In this document: positions 52,698 to 62,847 of the stretch, one piece after another
How the letters are laid out: each line of letters opens with the position of its first letter
How positions within the stretch are numbered: position 1 is the stretch's first letter
Source: Bacteroidia bacterium
GTDB lineage: Bacteria > Bacteroidota > Bacteroidia > Cytophagales > Cyclobacteriaceae
NCBI GenBank assembly: GCA_030425425.1
Contig: JAUIAO010000034.1
Coordinates: 1-64,000, forward strand
DNA length: 64,000 bases
Direction: 5' to 3'
Position numbers and translations under genes: made by a program
The notes under the pieces: generated by a model
Told to the model about the DNA's origin: nothing
What the model saw: the letters and a program-made list of their open reading frames with translations, nothing else
Databases searched by the model: none

Positions 52698-53765
52698 TTA
52701 AACCAACTGCACGTAGCTACCCAGCCACGTGATGTAGTTCTTGTACGGTTTGATAGTATTTTGGACTTTCTCTTCATGGAAATGTCCCTCAAACTCCACG
52801 AAGAAAACATACTTGAACTTGGCTCCATCTTTAGCAGGGCGGCTTTCTACCTTGCAAAGGTTGATGCCTGCATTCTGGAAATTCTGTAAGAACCGAACCA
52901 ACGAACCCGGCTCATCGGGTAGAGTAGCAATGATGCTCGTCTTATCTTCTCCGCTGATTTGATTTACGAAGTTTTGGCTGATGATCAGGAAGCGCGTTTG
53001 GTTATGTGCCGAGTCCTGAATGTTGTTGTAAAGAATTGGAAGGTTATATAGTCTTGCGGCTATTGGTGCACTAATGGCTGCCGTTCCCGGTTCTTCTTTT
53101 GCCATCTGGCAGGCCTTGCTTGTGCTGCTTACAGGTACCAGCTTCACATCATGCTTGAAATAGTCGGCCAGAAAATTCTTACACTGACGGAAGGCAATAT
53201 CACGGGAATAAACAACCTTGATGGTATCAATGCTCTCTTCATCGGAAGAAAAAGCAAAGTGTATCGGCAACACGATTTCTGCTGCAATTGTTAGCTGATG
53301 TCTGGCCAGCAAATCAATTGTTTCCTGTACTGTTCCTTCTTGATTATTTTCGATGGGCACTACACCGAACCTGGCCCGTGAGGTGGCCACAGATTCGAAA
53401 ACCGACGGGATTGTTTCCAGAGCAATGTACTCACTGAGGCCTCCATATCGACTTTCCGCTGCCTGGTGAGTAAAACTTCCCTCAGGCCCTAAATAGGCAA
53501 TTCTTTCTGGTAATTCAATGTTTCTGCTGACTGCAAAAATCTCTAGAAAAATGGCTTCTATTGCTGACCGATTGAGTAAACTACCTTGCTTATTGGCTTC
53601 CAACCGGTCGATAATGGCTTTTTCTCTTTCTGGCCTGTAGATGGCGGAATTGTCTGTCTGCTTCAGCTCACCTACCTTTTTCACCACATCCATGCGCTTG
53701 CTTAGCAGCTGAATGAGCTCATCGTCTATCTCGTCTATTTGTTTCCTTAAATCGTCTAGCATCAC
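52698..53765 (-). CDS. pheA: Bifunctional chorismate mutase / prephenate dehydratase
   Basis: The 355-aa P-protein makes phenylpyruvate from chorismate. The AroQ chorismate mutase (about 1–88) has LRKQIDEIDDELIQLLSKRMDVVKKVGELK. The dehydratase domain has AYLGPEGSFTHQAA and the catalytic-threonine region NNQEGTVQETIDLL… with a TRFLII element. The ACT domain (about 280–355) shows LPDEPGSLVRFL and CKVESRPAK for phenylalanine feedback. It is divergent from glyA. Confidence 0.95.
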   Translation of the reverse strand: MMLDDLRKQIDEIDDELIQLLSKRMDVVKKVGELKQTDNSAIYRPEREKAIIDRLEANKQGSLLNRSAIEAIFLEIFAVSRNIELPERIAYLGPEGSFTHQAAESRYGGLSEYIALETIPSVFESVATSRARFGVVPIENNQEGTVQETIDLLARHQLTIAAEIVLPIHFAFSSDEESIDTIKVVYSRDIAFRQCKNFLADYFKHDVKLVPVSSTSKACQMAKEEPGTAAISAPIAARLYNLPILYNNIQDSAHNQTRFLIISQNFVNQISGEDKTSIIATLPDEPGSLVRFLQNFQNAGINLCKVESRPAKDGAKFKYVFFVEFEGHFHEEKVQNTIKPYKNYITWLGSYVQLV

Positions 53766-53901
53766 TTTTTACCTATAGATAGACGGCTAAATTAACTCGA
53801 AATATTTGGTATCGCGGTATAGACAGACACCTGTATTTTGTTTTTTGCCGTTTTCACGGAATTGTCTTTCGCATGCCTAAATTTTTCTGCGAAACATCTG
53901 A

Positions 53902-53932
53902 TTGGTAATGTGGGGGTGTTCCACTAATTTTG
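53902..53932 (+). promoter_or_regulatory. Promoter of glyA
   Basis: TTGG (53902–53905), 19 nt, then TAATTTTG (53925–53932), a full match to the TTG/TAnnTTTG consensus. The -7 box ends 77 bp before the glyA ATG. It also shows that a GlyA start near 53902 is impossible. Confidence 0.7.
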
Positions 53933-54009
53933 CGCTTCAATTAAACCCGGGGAAATTTCCTCTATTATCCACTAGAGTATTTGCACTCATCATAGACAAT
54001 TCAAAAACA

Positions 54010-55281
54010 ATGACAAGAGACAATCAAATCTTTGACCTTATCAACCAGGAAAAAAAGCGTCAAACCGAAGGTATCGAATTGATCGCTTCAGAAAACTTTG
54101 CTTCTCCGCAAGTGATGGAGGCAGCAGGTAGCGTGCTGACTAACAAATATGCCGAAGGCCTTCCGGGTAAACGATACTATGGTGGATGCGAAGTGGTGGA
54201 TCAGATTGAGACGTTAGCGATTGAGCGAATCAAAGAGCTTTTTGGTGCTAACTGGGCAAATGTGCAGCCACACTCTGGTGCACAGGCCAATGCTGCCGTA
54301 TTCCTTGCTTGTTTGAATCCAGGAGATACAATTCTTGGTTTTGACTTGTCACACGGAGGTCACCTCTCTCACGGATCGCCGGTCAACCTCTCTGGTAAAT
54401 ATTTCAATGCCAATTTCTACGGTGTAGAGAAGGAAACAGGGTTGATTGACATGGATAAAGTAGAGGCCAAAGCGAAAGAAGTGAATCCTAAAATGATCAT
54501 CTGTGGTGCATCTGCATACTCCAGAGATTGGGATTATGAAAGATTCAGAATCATTGCTGATGAAGTTGGAGCGGTGTTGTTGGCAGATATTTCTCACCCA
54601 TCAGGGCTGATTGCGAGAGGATTGTTGAATGATCCTTTGGACTATTGTCACATAGTAACTACCACAACTCACAAAACATTGAGAGGCCCACGAGGAGGAC
54701 TCATCATGGTGAGAGAAGATATTGATAACCCATTCGGCATTACCACAGCCAAAGGAACTATCAGAAAAATGAGCTCTATCCTTGATTCTGGTGTATTCCC
54801 GGGAACACAAGGAGGGCCATTGGAGCACATCATCGCGGCAAAAGCAGTGGCATTTGGTGAAGCACTTTCTGATGATTATATGAATTACGTGATGCAAGTG
54901 CAGAAAAATGCCAAAGTGATGGCGGATGCTTTTGTGAAAAAAGGATACGATATTATTTCTGGAGGAACGGATAACCACTTGATGCTAATTGACCTTCGTT
55001 CAAAAGGATTGACTGGAAAAGATGCAGAAAATGCTTTGATCAAAGCTGATATCACAGTGAATAAAAACATGGTGCCGTTTGACGACAAATCACCGTTTGT
55101 CACCTCTGGAATGCGTGTAGGTACAGCTGCGATCACGACTCGCGGAATGCAAGAAGATGACATGACGAAGATTGTTGACTTGATCGACGAAGTGATTGTC
55201 AACTTTGAAAATGAAGAAGCACTTTCTGCGGTGAAAACTAACGTGAACAGCTGGATGAACAATTTCCCGCTTTACAAATAA
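54010..55281 (+). CDS. glyA: Serine hydroxymethyltransferase
   Basis: GlyA interconverts serine and glycine while charging THF with a one-carbon unit. From the ATG at 54010 ([18 protein letters not shown]) it is 423 aa, normal for the family. The PLP lysine is in [15 protein letters not shown] (K222). Other marks are [13 protein letters not shown] and [17 protein letters not shown]. It heads an operon with tatC (6 bp) and rpiB (8-bp overlap). Confidence 0.98.
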   Translation: MTRDNQIFDLINQEKKRQTEGIELIASENFASPQVMEAAGSVLTNKYAEGLPGKRYYGGCEVVDQIETLAIERIKELFGANWANVQPHSGAQANAAVFLACLNPGDTILGFDLSHGGHLSHGSPVNLSGKYFNANFYGVEKETGLIDMDKVEAKAKEVNPKMIICGASAYSRDWDYERFRIIADEVGAVLLADISHPSGLIARGLLNDPLDYCHIVTTTTHKTLRGPRGGLIMVREDIDNPFGITTAKGTIRKMSSILDSGVFPGTQGGPLEHIIAAKAVAFGEALSDDYMNYVMQVQKNAKVMADAFVKKGYDIISGGTDNHLMLIDLRSKGLTGKDAENALIKADITVNKNMVPFDDKSPFVTSGMRVGTAAITTRGMQEDDMTKIVDLIDEVIVNFENEEALSAVKTNVNSWMNNFPLYK

Positions 55282-55287
55282 ACCTCT

Positions 55288-56130
55288 ATGCCTCTAGATC
55301 AGATTGAGGATGACGTAGAAATGACCTTTTTGGATCACCTGGAAGAACTCAGGTGGCACATTATCAGGTCGCTGGCAGCTATCATGGTTTTTGCTGTTGC
55401 TGCTTTTTTGGCCAAAGGGTTGGTTTTTCATACCATTATTCTTGGGCCAAGCCGTGTGGACTTTTGGACGTACGAAATGCTCTGCAAGCTCTCAGTGGCA
55501 CTGCACACACCTGCACTTTGTATCGATGAGCTGCCGTTTATCATACAGAGTAGGCAGATGACCGGTCAGTTTACCATGCACATCACTTCCTCTTTTGTCG
55601 TGGGAATCATAGCTGCCTTTCCGTATGCTTTCTGGGAAATCTGGAGATTTATCAAACCGGGACTGTATCCAAGAGAACGGAAAGCAGCAAGAGGAGCGAC
55701 TTTCTATGTAAGTATGCTTTTCATTATTGGTGTACTTTTTGGGTATTTTATCGTCACTCCCATTTCTATCAACTTCCTGGCAAATTACCAGATAGACCCT
55801 ACAATTCTCAACGAATTTGACATCATCTCCTACGTTTCTACAGTGACCACTTTGGTATTAGCATGTGGGCTTTTGTTCCAATTGCCTATCGTGGTTTTCT
55901 TCCTGACTCGTGCGGGTTTGGTAACACCGGAGTTAATGAGAAAATATCGAAAGCATGCTATCATATTGATTTTGGTGCTTGGAGCAATGTTGACACCTCC
56001 TGATCCATTTAGTCAGGTACTGGTAGCTATGCCATTGTTTGCGCTGTATCAGGTGAGTATCTATATCTCTGCCAGAGTGATCAAAAAAGAACGATTAGCT
56101 ACAACCGAACTAAAAAAATACGATGAGTAA
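55288..56130 (+). CDS. tatC: Twin-arginine translocase subunit TatC
   Basis: TatC recognises twin-arginine signal peptides. The 280-aa protein starts with the family's MTFLDHLEELRWHIIRSL and has six membrane helices, with FPYAFWEIWRFIKPGLYPRERK between helices 2 and 3. The loop after helix 1 is longer than in E. coli and carries two cysteines (near CKLSVALHTPALC), as in other Bacteroidota. It is in the glyA operon. Confidence 0.97.
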   Translation: MPLDQIEDDVEMTFLDHLEELRWHIIRSLAAIMVFAVAAFLAKGLVFHTIILGPSRVDFWTYEMLCKLSVALHTPALCIDELPFIIQSRQMTGQFTMHITSSFVVGIIAAFPYAFWEIWRFIKPGLYPRERKAARGATFYVSMLFIIGVLFGYFIVTPISINFLANYQIDPTILNEFDIISYVSTVTTLVLACGLLFQLPIVVFFLTRAGLVTPELMRKYRKHAIILILVLGAMLTPPDPFSQVLVAMPLFALYQVSIYISARVIKKERLATTELKKYDE

Positions 56131-56557
56131 AAAAATTGCCATTGGTGGAGATCATGCGGGTTTCTACCACAAAGAAAAACTGGTTGCTTCTCTCAAAGAA
56201 GCAGGATATGAAGTGAAAGACTTTGGCCCTTTTTCGGCAGACTCTGCGGATTATCCGGATTTTGTACATCCAGCTTGTGAATCGATTGAGAGTGGTGAGT
56301 CAGATTTTGGAGTGTTGGTTTGTGGTTCTGGTCAGGGAGTGACCATCACGGCCAATAAACACCAGGGGATCCGGGCGGCACTTTGCTGGGACACTGACCT
56401 GGCAGAAGTGACTCGTCAGCACAACAACTCAAACGTGATTTGCATAGCCGCTCGCTGGACAGCTTTTGAGCTGGCAGATGCGATTGTAAAGAAATTCCTG
56501 TCTTCTGATTTTGAAGGAGGCCGTCATCAAAGACGAGTCGATAAGATTAGTTGCTAG
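56123..56557 (+). CDS. rpiB: Ribose-5-phosphate isomerase B
   Basis: A 144-aa LacAB/RpiB-family isomerase of the pentose phosphate pathway. It opens KIAIGGDHAGFYHKEKL and has the active-site segment GVLVCGSGQGVTITANKHQGIRAALCWD, with the general-base cysteine in VCGSG. C-terminal SSDFEGGRHQRRVDKI is typical. It overlaps tatC by 8 bp. Confidence 0.96.
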   Translation: MSKKIAIGGDHAGFYHKEKLVASLKEAGYEVKDFGPFSADSADYPDFVHPACESIESGESDFGVLVCGSGQGVTITANKHQGIRAALCWDTDLAEVTRQHNNSNVICIAARWTAFELADAIVKKFLSSDFEGGRHQRRVDKISC

Positions 56558-56596
56558 GACTCGGCAGGGTCTAAATGTGAATTGCCAGGAGCAGTC

Positions 56597-56620
56597 TGAA
56601 GGGTGGTTAATCACCCTTCA
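56597..56620. terminator. Hairpin with the neighbour's stop codon in its loop
   Basis: TGAAGGGTG (56597–56605) and CACCCTTCA (56612–56620) are perfect 9-bp arms with a 6-nt loop. The loop holds the stop codon of the minus-strand gene (56607–56609). No T-run follows on either strand; position between convergent genes suggests an RNA 3'-end structure. Confidence 0.45.
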
Positions 56621-57986
56621 AGCGATAGGTAGTTTCATCCATTTGCTCATATCGCTCTCCGAAAGCAGGAAACCTGAAAAACAGTTTTTCTGCTTCGCCC
56701 CAGTGGTCTATTACTACTTCGGGGTTTGACTTTACCAGTGCCTCATACACCTCAGATGCAGAGTCGTAAAAGTCAATATCAGCTAGTTTCCGTCGGCTTA
56801 CATAATCATCCAGAAAAGGACCGGCTATTTTATATTCCTGATAATAAGAAACAGGAATTCCAATCCCCATCAGGCTTTTTCCATCTACTCCAAATTCGTG
56901 ATCTTTAACGATCAACCCATCTACCTGTCCTTTTTGAATTAAGAACACTGGAAAAGCTATCAACATAGAGATTATGAACACAGGCATGAATGGTTTCCAA
57001 TATTTTCTCTTCAGGTTCAGTAAATAATGCGTAAGGAAAAATGCGATTGGCGGAACAAAAAATACCAGATCAGCTGTCATTAAATCCACAGAAAGGAATG
57101 TGACAATGCCTGCCGCCAATAGAAAGGCGACCATCATCTGCTGTATTTTTAATTGAAAATTGGTCACACGGATAGTGAAAAGAGTCATTAGACCAATCAA
57201 TCCGGCCAACAATAACCCTCCACCAGAAATGAACAGATCCAGTCTGCCAATGTAATAAGTCACTGGTTTGGTAAACCCGACAATGAAAAAGTCACTGACA
57301 AAATCCCAGCCTGCGCGGAACCAATAGAAATAGATCCAGATGCCTGCCAGCACTATGAAAGTATTGAGCAAGAGCAAAAAAAGCCTTCTGGCCACAGCTG
57401 AAGAGAACAGAATAAACCCGAGTAAGAAGATCAGGATAAAAATGCCTGATGGAATATAAAAACACGTAGCAATGGCCAGGTACAACCCCGAATAAACAAA
57501 AAGCTCATCAGACACTACATTGTCAATACGCCTAAAAATGTGATTGAGTGCGAGTAACAAAAATGTGAGCGACATGAGCTGTGGTGACAGTGCAAAAAAA
57601 TCCATGATCCCGGACATCACGATCACATATAGAAATGCTGGTATATATGTGTTTTCTTCGAATGCTTTGTTTTTGAGAAGCATGTTGTTGAGTATGCCAG
57701 CCTGAACGGTAATGAGCAACGTACTGAAAACGATGTGAACCCAGCGCGAACGACCAAATATCACATCCAGCATTTCATAAACTCCTGCAGCCAGAGGACC
57801 AGTGTGATCATATAAATCTCGATACATCACAAAACCATCACCTAGTCGCTGACCTACGAGCAGCCATTTTAGTTCCGGTACAGAGATAGGCAATCCCCAG
57901 ATCATCCAGGCAGAGCGGATGATTACCAATGTGAGGAAGACAAATATCATCCTATATGGATCATTAATTCTAAAAAACTGAATCAA
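56607..57986 (-). CDS. Polytopic membrane protein, GT-C-like
   Basis: A 459-aa protein with about ten to eleven membrane helices and a soluble C-terminal tail (about 385–459). The first extramembrane loop (WLLVGQRLGDGFVMYRDLYDHTGPLAAGVYEML) resembles the acidic lumen loop of GT-C glycosyltransferases of the ArnT/GT39 type. The tail has YDSASEVYEALVKSNPEVVIDHWGEAEKLF, like the end of such proteins. Family is not certain; a lipid-linked sugar transferase is a plausible but unproven idea. It is a single gene. Confidence 0.65.
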   Translation of the reverse strand: MIQFFRINDPYRMIFVFLTLVIIRSAWMIWGLPISVPELKWLLVGQRLGDGFVMYRDLYDHTGPLAAGVYEMLDVIFGRSRWVHIVFSTLLITVQAGILNNMLLKNKAFEENTYIPAFLYVIVMSGIMDFFALSPQLMSLTFLLLALNHIFRRIDNVVSDELFVYSGLYLAIATCFYIPSGIFILIFLLGFILFSSAVARRLFLLLLNTFIVLAGIWIYFYWFRAGWDFVSDFFIVGFTKPVTYYIGRLDLFISGGGLLLAGLIGLMTLFTIRVTNFQLKIQQMMVAFLLAAGIVTFLSVDLMTADLVFFVPPIAFFLTHYLLNLKRKYWKPFMPVFIISMLIAFPVFLIQKGQVDGLIVKDHEFGVDGKSLMGIGIPVSYYQEYKIAGPFLDDYVSRRKLADIDFYDSASEVYEALVKSNPEVVIDHWGEAEKLFFRFPAFGERYEQMDETTYRLKGD

Positions 57987-58112
57987 TTTGGGAGTGCTTT
58001 AGTTGAACTTTCAGAGAACGAAATTAGTAATAATTAGCTGTAAGTCGTTGAACTGTGATCAATTCAAGAGTCATAGAATTTTATTAGTGGAGATTATGGA
58101 TATTTGCAGACA

Positions 58113-58490
58113 ATGAGTGGAAAAAGACAAATCAAATTCGGAAAACAGATTCAAAAAGATCTGAGCGAAATCTTCCAGCGAGATACGAGACACTACTTTG
58201 GCAATAGCCTGGTGACCGTAACAGGCGTGGAAATGTCCCCGGATCTTAGCCTGGCACGGGTATATATGAGTGTATTGCCAATATCAAATGCGGAAGAGGT
58301 TTTTGATAAACTGGACCATCACAAAAGTGAGGTTAGAAAACATCTCGGAAATAAGATTGGGAAGCAAGTGAGAATAGTACCGGAGCTGGCATTTTTTCAT
58401 GACGATACGGAAGAAACGGCCTCTCATATGGATCAGTTGATAGACAATCTGGAAATCCCGCCAGCTGATGAAACAGACGAAGAAGAGTAG
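58113..58490 (+). CDS. rbfA: Ribosome-binding factor A
   Basis: RbfA assists late 30S maturation and cold adaptation. The 125-aa protein starts MSGKRQIKFGKQIQKDLSEIF and has the KH-like core LVTVTGVEMSPDLSLARVYMSV and the helix HHKSEVRKHLGNKIGKQVRIVPELAFFHDD. A TTG start nine bases upstream is not needed. Its stop overlaps the next gene's GTG (TAGTG). Confidence 0.93.
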   Translation: MSGKRQIKFGKQIQKDLSEIFQRDTRHYFGNSLVTVTGVEMSPDLSLARVYMSVLPISNAEEVFDKLDHHKSEVRKHLGNKIGKQVRIVPELAFFHDDTEETASHMDQLIDNLEIPPADETDEEE

Positions 58491-59716
58491 TGAATCTGGG
58501 CCTTTTCATAGCGAGAAGATACTTTCTGAGTAAGAAAAAAAAGAATTTTATCAATGTCATTTCCATCATCTCCATGTTGGTGGTGGCCATTGGTACCATG
58601 GCATTGATCATTGTTTTGTCCGTGTTCAATGGACTAGAAGGATTACTGAGGTCGCTTTATGGATCAGTGGATCCGAATATCATTGTACAACCTACCGTGG
58701 GTAAATCTTTTGATTATGATAGTGTCACCAGTGACTCCATCAAGTCCATCCCGGGAATCATCAGCATCACAGAAGTTTTAGAACACAATGCCCTGCTGAG
58801 ATATGATCAGGCACAGAGAGTAGCGAAGGTCAAAGGAGTAAGCGAAAATTTTGTGAAAGAAAAGCGGCTGGATGACTTCATGGTATATGGAGACATGAAA
58901 CTGACCGAAAAAAATATTCCCTATGCGATTGTTGGTCAAGGTGTGCGATATGATTTGTCAATCAACCCAAGGAGTGACTTTTATACCATTCAGATGTATT
59001 ATCCTGATAATATCAGGCCTGGGATGACCAACCCTGAGAGCATGTATCGCTTCAAAAATATACTTCCTGGTGGAGTGTTTGCCGTAGAGCGCACATATGA
59101 TGAAAATCTTGTTTTTGTGCCCATCCGTTTTGCTGAGGAGCTTTTCAATAAGAAAGATAAAAGGAGTGCACTGGAACTTCAGATCGACCCAAATTTTCGA
59201 AGAGATGAGGTGAAAGAAAAATTGAAAAATCTATTGGGACCGGACTTCAAAATTCTTACCAACGAGGAGGTTCATAGTGACCTTTATCGAGTTTTGGGCT
59301 ATGAAAAGTTTTTCGTCTTTCTCACTTTTTCTATCATCATTGCCATTGCCAGTATCAACATATTTTTTTCATTGAGTATGCTGACCATTGACAAAAAAAA
59401 AGACATTGTGATCCTTCAAGCTTTGGGCGCTTCGAGACGATTGATCAGAAATATTTTCCTTTTCGAGGGAGCAATTGTTGGGTTCACAGGTGCTTTTACA
59501 GGATTGGCTCTGGGCCTGACTATTAGTTACCTTCAGCAGACTTTCGGTTTTGTCACTATGGGCATGGAGACCGCCATCATTGATGCATACCCTGTAAAAC
59601 TGGAGTTTTTAGATGTGGTTTACTCTGTGTTAGTTATTGTTCTAATTACCCTGATCACAGCTATCAAACCAGCCATAAACGCGTCAAAAACCAGCAATAT
59701 CAAAGGATTATACTAA
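58490..59716 (+). CDS. LolC/E-like FtsX-family permease
   Basis: A 408-aa inner-membrane protein with the four-helix FtsX/LolCE layout. Helix 1 (about 21–47) follows RRYFLSKKKKNFINVISIISML; a periplasmic domain (about 50–265) and three helices with TIDKKKDIVILQALGASRRLIRNIFLFEGAIVG follow. LolCE releases lipoproteins for transport to the outer membrane. The start is GTG overlapping the rbfA stop by one base. No LolD ATPase gene is adjacent. Confidence 0.9.
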   Translation: MNLGLFIARRYFLSKKKKNFINVISIISMLVVAIGTMALIIVLSVFNGLEGLLRSLYGSVDPNIIVQPTVGKSFDYDSVTSDSIKSIPGIISITEVLEHNALLRYDQAQRVAKVKGVSENFVKEKRLDDFMVYGDMKLTEKNIPYAIVGQGVRYDLSINPRSDFYTIQMYYPDNIRPGMTNPESMYRFKNILPGGVFAVERTYDENLVFVPIRFAEELFNKKDKRSALELQIDPNFRRDEVKEKLKNLLGPDFKILTNEEVHSDLYRVLGYEKFFVFLTFSIIIAIASINIFFSLSMLTIDKKKDIVILQALGASRRLIRNIFLFEGAIVGFTGAFTGLALGLTISYLQQTFGFVTMGMETAIIDAYPVKLEFLDVVYSVLVIVLITLITAIKPAINASKTSNIKGLY

Positions 59717-59807
59717 CAAGGAGATTATTGAGTCAATTTGCTGACTCTACTCAGTGAGATTCTGCGGCATTTTCCCTAATTTCGAAATTTGCCCAAGCGC
59801 GAAGACT

Positions 59808-62735
59808 ATGAATGTATCCCCAGATCAGCCCTTTCAGATCATTTATTCGCTATTCGACCATGAGTACCTCGGTTACTTGTTTGAGTCGTTTGTGGTACAG
59901 CTCAATGAGAAAGGCAACCTGACATTTTCACATCAGAATATTTCGTCTCAGAATGCTTCAGAATTTGATGCAGGACTGAACGAAGCAGATTACCAGCTCA
60001 TCAAGTACATGGACGAAATGCAGCAAATAGCTGTGTGTAATAAGTTTCAGAAAAAGAAAATGAAGCCCGAGGAGTTTTTTCTGAAAGTATTTGACAAGAA
60101 AGTAGGAGACAAAATTCTTCAAGATGAAATAGACCGATACCTGGAGAGAAGACGGTCAAAAATCCTGGATCTGATTGCAGGAAAGCGGCTATTTGAAATG
60201 GGCAAAGATGGAGAGCCAACCTGGAAGGAAATCACCATTGAAGAAGAACGAGCGTCTATCTTGTTTCATTTTAGACGTAATGAAGACAATACCCACTACT
60301 TCCCTACCATCAAGATGAAGGAGGAAAAAGTACATTTTTATCAAAACGATAGCTATCTCTTGTGTAAAGAGCCTGCATGGATGGTGGTAGATAACAGACT
60401 GTTTACTTTTTCAAAAGAAGTAAACGGGAATAAACTCAAGCCCTTTTTCAATAAGAAATTCATCCTGATACCAAAAAAGGTAGAGGAAACATATTTCGAA
60501 AAATTCGTAGCACCTCTGATTGAGTCCTTTGATGTGTATGCGCAGGGCTTTGAAATCAAGTCGGAGCGCATGGAGCCAACACCGATACTTTCTTTTTCTG
60601 AATTAGCAGAAGCTAAACAGAGCAATGGTACGCTCTTCGACCAGCCGCAAAACAACGGCAATGGAAACGCCTCCAAAATACTTTTCGAGCTGAGCTTCAA
60701 ATATGGGTCATATATATACAAGGCGGACAAGCTGAGCAAAGTCAGTGTAACTGTAGAAAAGGAAAATGACAACTATACCTTCCATCGAATCCGACGAGAT
60801 TCGGATACAGAACGAAGCTTCATAGATACATTGACCAATTCTGGATTACAGCTAAAAAGTTCCAGATCTACTCTGAACAAAACCCTGGCTATGTCCTGGC
60901 TCAATGAAAACCTTGAGATTCTCAAAGAACAAGGTTTTATCATCGACCAGCGTGACGCATCTGTCAAGAAATACTTTGTGGGGTCTACTAGTTTCGACTT
61001 GGAAATCACAGAAAACATTGATTGGTTTGATATCAAGGCAGTCATCAAATTTGGAGAATTTGAAATTCCTTTTTCAGTCATCCGCAAGCATATCCTCAAC
61101 CATAAGCATGAGTTCAAACTTCCGAATGGTGAGTTTGCTGTAATTCCTGAAACATGGATTACAGAATACAGCGACCTATTTGCGTTCACTTCAGATAGCG
61201 AAGAAGACCTCAAGCTCAATAAGATCCATGTTTCTCTGGTAAAAGACCTCAAAGATGGCAATCATGCTAAGGTGGCCATGACCAGAAAGTTGGAGAAGCT
61301 ACTGGATTTTGATCAGATTGAGGATGTGCCTCTGCCGACCAATTTCCGTGGGGAGCTTCGTCCTTATCAGCAGGCCGGATATAATTGGTTAGAATTTCTC
61401 AATCAATATGGTTTTGGCGGATGTCTGGCAGATGATATGGGTCTGGGTAAAACGGTCCAAACGCTCACGCTGTTACAAGCAGAGAAGGAAAAAGAAGAGA
61501 GCTCTACCAGTCTGCTGATCATGCCTACATCCCTGATTTATAATTGGGAAATGGAGGCAAATAAATTTGCACCGGGATTAAAAATCCTGAATTACACAGG
61601 AACCAATAGAGATAAGAACCCGAATAGGTTTGGAAAATATGATCTGGTACTAACTAGCTATGGTATTACCCGGATAGATACTGATATCCTCAGCCAATTC
61701 TACTTCAATTATATCATCCTGGATGAATCCCAGGCAATAAAGAATCCGGATTCGATTATATCAAAAGCGGTCAGGGAACTGAAGTCCAGAAGAAGATTGA
61801 TTCTTTCAGGTACACCAATAGAGAATAGCACAATGGATTTGTGGTCACAGATGTCTTTTGTAAATCCTGGTTTGCTGGGCAGTGAGAGGTTTTTCCGAAA
61901 TGAATACCAGATTCCTATTGAGAAGAAAAAAGATGAAGTAAAGACACAAAGACTCAACGCCCTCATTAAGCCCTTCATACTTCGCAGGGAAAAAACTCAA
62001 GTCGCCAAAGATCTTCCAGAGAAAGTGGAGAACATTCATTATTGTGATCTTTCTGAGCAACAACGCGAGTATTATGATCGTGAAAAGAATGCCTATCGCA
62101 ATAAAATTCTGGACCTGATTGCCGAAGATGGACTACAAAAATCTCAGATGATTTTGCTACAGGGTCTGACCCGCCTGAGACAAATTGCCAACCACCCACT
62201 GATGGTGGACGAAGCTTATGAAGGAGACTCTGGCAAGCTGGAGGATATCCAATATATGGTAAACATGGCCCTGGGTAAAGACCATAAACTCCTAATCTTT
62301 AGCCAGTTTGTCAAGCACCTGAAGATTGTAGAGAAATACCTCAAGAAAGAAAAAATTGCTTATTCCTACCTGGACGGATCTGTGAAAGACCGACAAGCAC
62401 AAGTAGAGAAATTTCAAAATAATAAAGAAGTTAGGATCTTTCTCATATCACTCAAAGCTGGTGGTCTTGGTCTCAACCTTACCGAGGCGGATTATGTATT
62501 TTTACTAGATCCTTGGTGGAACCCTGCTATAGAGGCTCAGGCTGTAGACAGGGCGCATAGAATCGGGCAGGTCAATAAAGTATTCACTTATAAGTTTATA
62601 GCCAGAGATACCGTAGAAGAGAAAATCCTGAAACTCCAACAATCCAAGCTGAAACTTGCTAAGGACCTCATTACTATAGAGGAGAGTTTTGTAAAAAGCC
62701 TGTCCAAAGAAGACATCACTAACTTGTTTGAATAA
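59808..62735 (+). CDS. SNF2-family helicase-like ATPase
   Basis: A 975-aa SNF2/RapA-type ATPase. The ATG at 59808 (MNVSPDQPFQIIYSLFDHEYLGYL) is preferred to a GTG 54 bp upstream. A long N-terminal region (about 1–500) of unclear fold may hold a SWIM-less, bacterial SNF2-associated domain. The motor has DDMGLGKTVQTLTLL (motif I), LDESQAIKN (DESQ box), LSGTPIENS, and the C lobe HRIGQVNKVFTYKF with LISLKAGGLGLNL. It probably moves along duplex DNA or removes RNA polymerase or other proteins. Confidence 0.94.
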   Translation: MNVSPDQPFQIIYSLFDHEYLGYLFESFVVQLNEKGNLTFSHQNISSQNASEFDAGLNEADYQLIKYMDEMQQIAVCNKFQKKKMKPEEFFLKVFDKKVGDKILQDEIDRYLERRRSKILDLIAGKRLFEMGKDGEPTWKEITIEEERASILFHFRRNEDNTHYFPTIKMKEEKVHFYQNDSYLLCKEPAWMVVDNRLFTFSKEVNGNKLKPFFNKKFILIPKKVEETYFEKFVAPLIESFDVYAQGFEIKSERMEPTPILSFSELAEAKQSNGTLFDQPQNNGNGNASKILFELSFKYGSYIYKADKLSKVSVTVEKENDNYTFHRIRRDSDTERSFIDTLTNSGLQLKSSRSTLNKTLAMSWLNENLEILKEQGFIIDQRDASVKKYFVGSTSFDLEITENIDWFDIKAVIKFGEFEIPFSVIRKHILNHKHEFKLPNGEFAVIPETWITEYSDLFAFTSDSEEDLKLNKIHVSLVKDLKDGNHAKVAMTRKLEKLLDFDQIEDVPLPTNFRGELRPYQQAGYNWLEFLNQYGFGGCLADDMGLGKTVQTLTLLQAEKEKEESSTSLLIMPTSLIYNWEMEANKFAPGLKILNYTGTNRDKNPNRFGKYDLVLTSYGITRIDTDILSQFYFNYIILDESQAIKNPDSIISKAVRELKSRRRLILSGTPIENSTMDLWSQMSFVNPGLLGSERFFRNEYQIPIEKKKDEVKTQRLNALIKPFILRREKTQVAKDLPEKVENIHYCDLSEQQREYYDREKNAYRNKILDLIAEDGLQKSQMILLQGLTRLRQIANHPLMVDEAYEGDSGKLEDIQYMVNMALGKDHKLLIFSQFVKHLKIVEKYLKKEKIAYSYLDGSVKDRQAQVEKFQNNKEVRIFLISLKAGGLGLNLTEADYVFLLDPWWNPAIEAQAVDRAHRIGQVNKVFTYKFIARDTVEEKILKLQQSKLKLAKDLITIEESFVKSLSKEDITNLFE

Positions 62736-62847
62736 GAGATTGGGCTGGTTCAGACAGCTACTATGATCTAATATTGAGTAAATTGAACAAATCCCTTTCT
62801 TTAGCTTTTATAAGGGAAATGCAATCAACTATTGTTATTCACTCAAT

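Noticed and set aside
53902-54009. N-terminal extension of GlyA
   Set aside because: The promoter elements TTGG and TAATTTTG lie inside it, and the family start is at [10 protein letters not shown].
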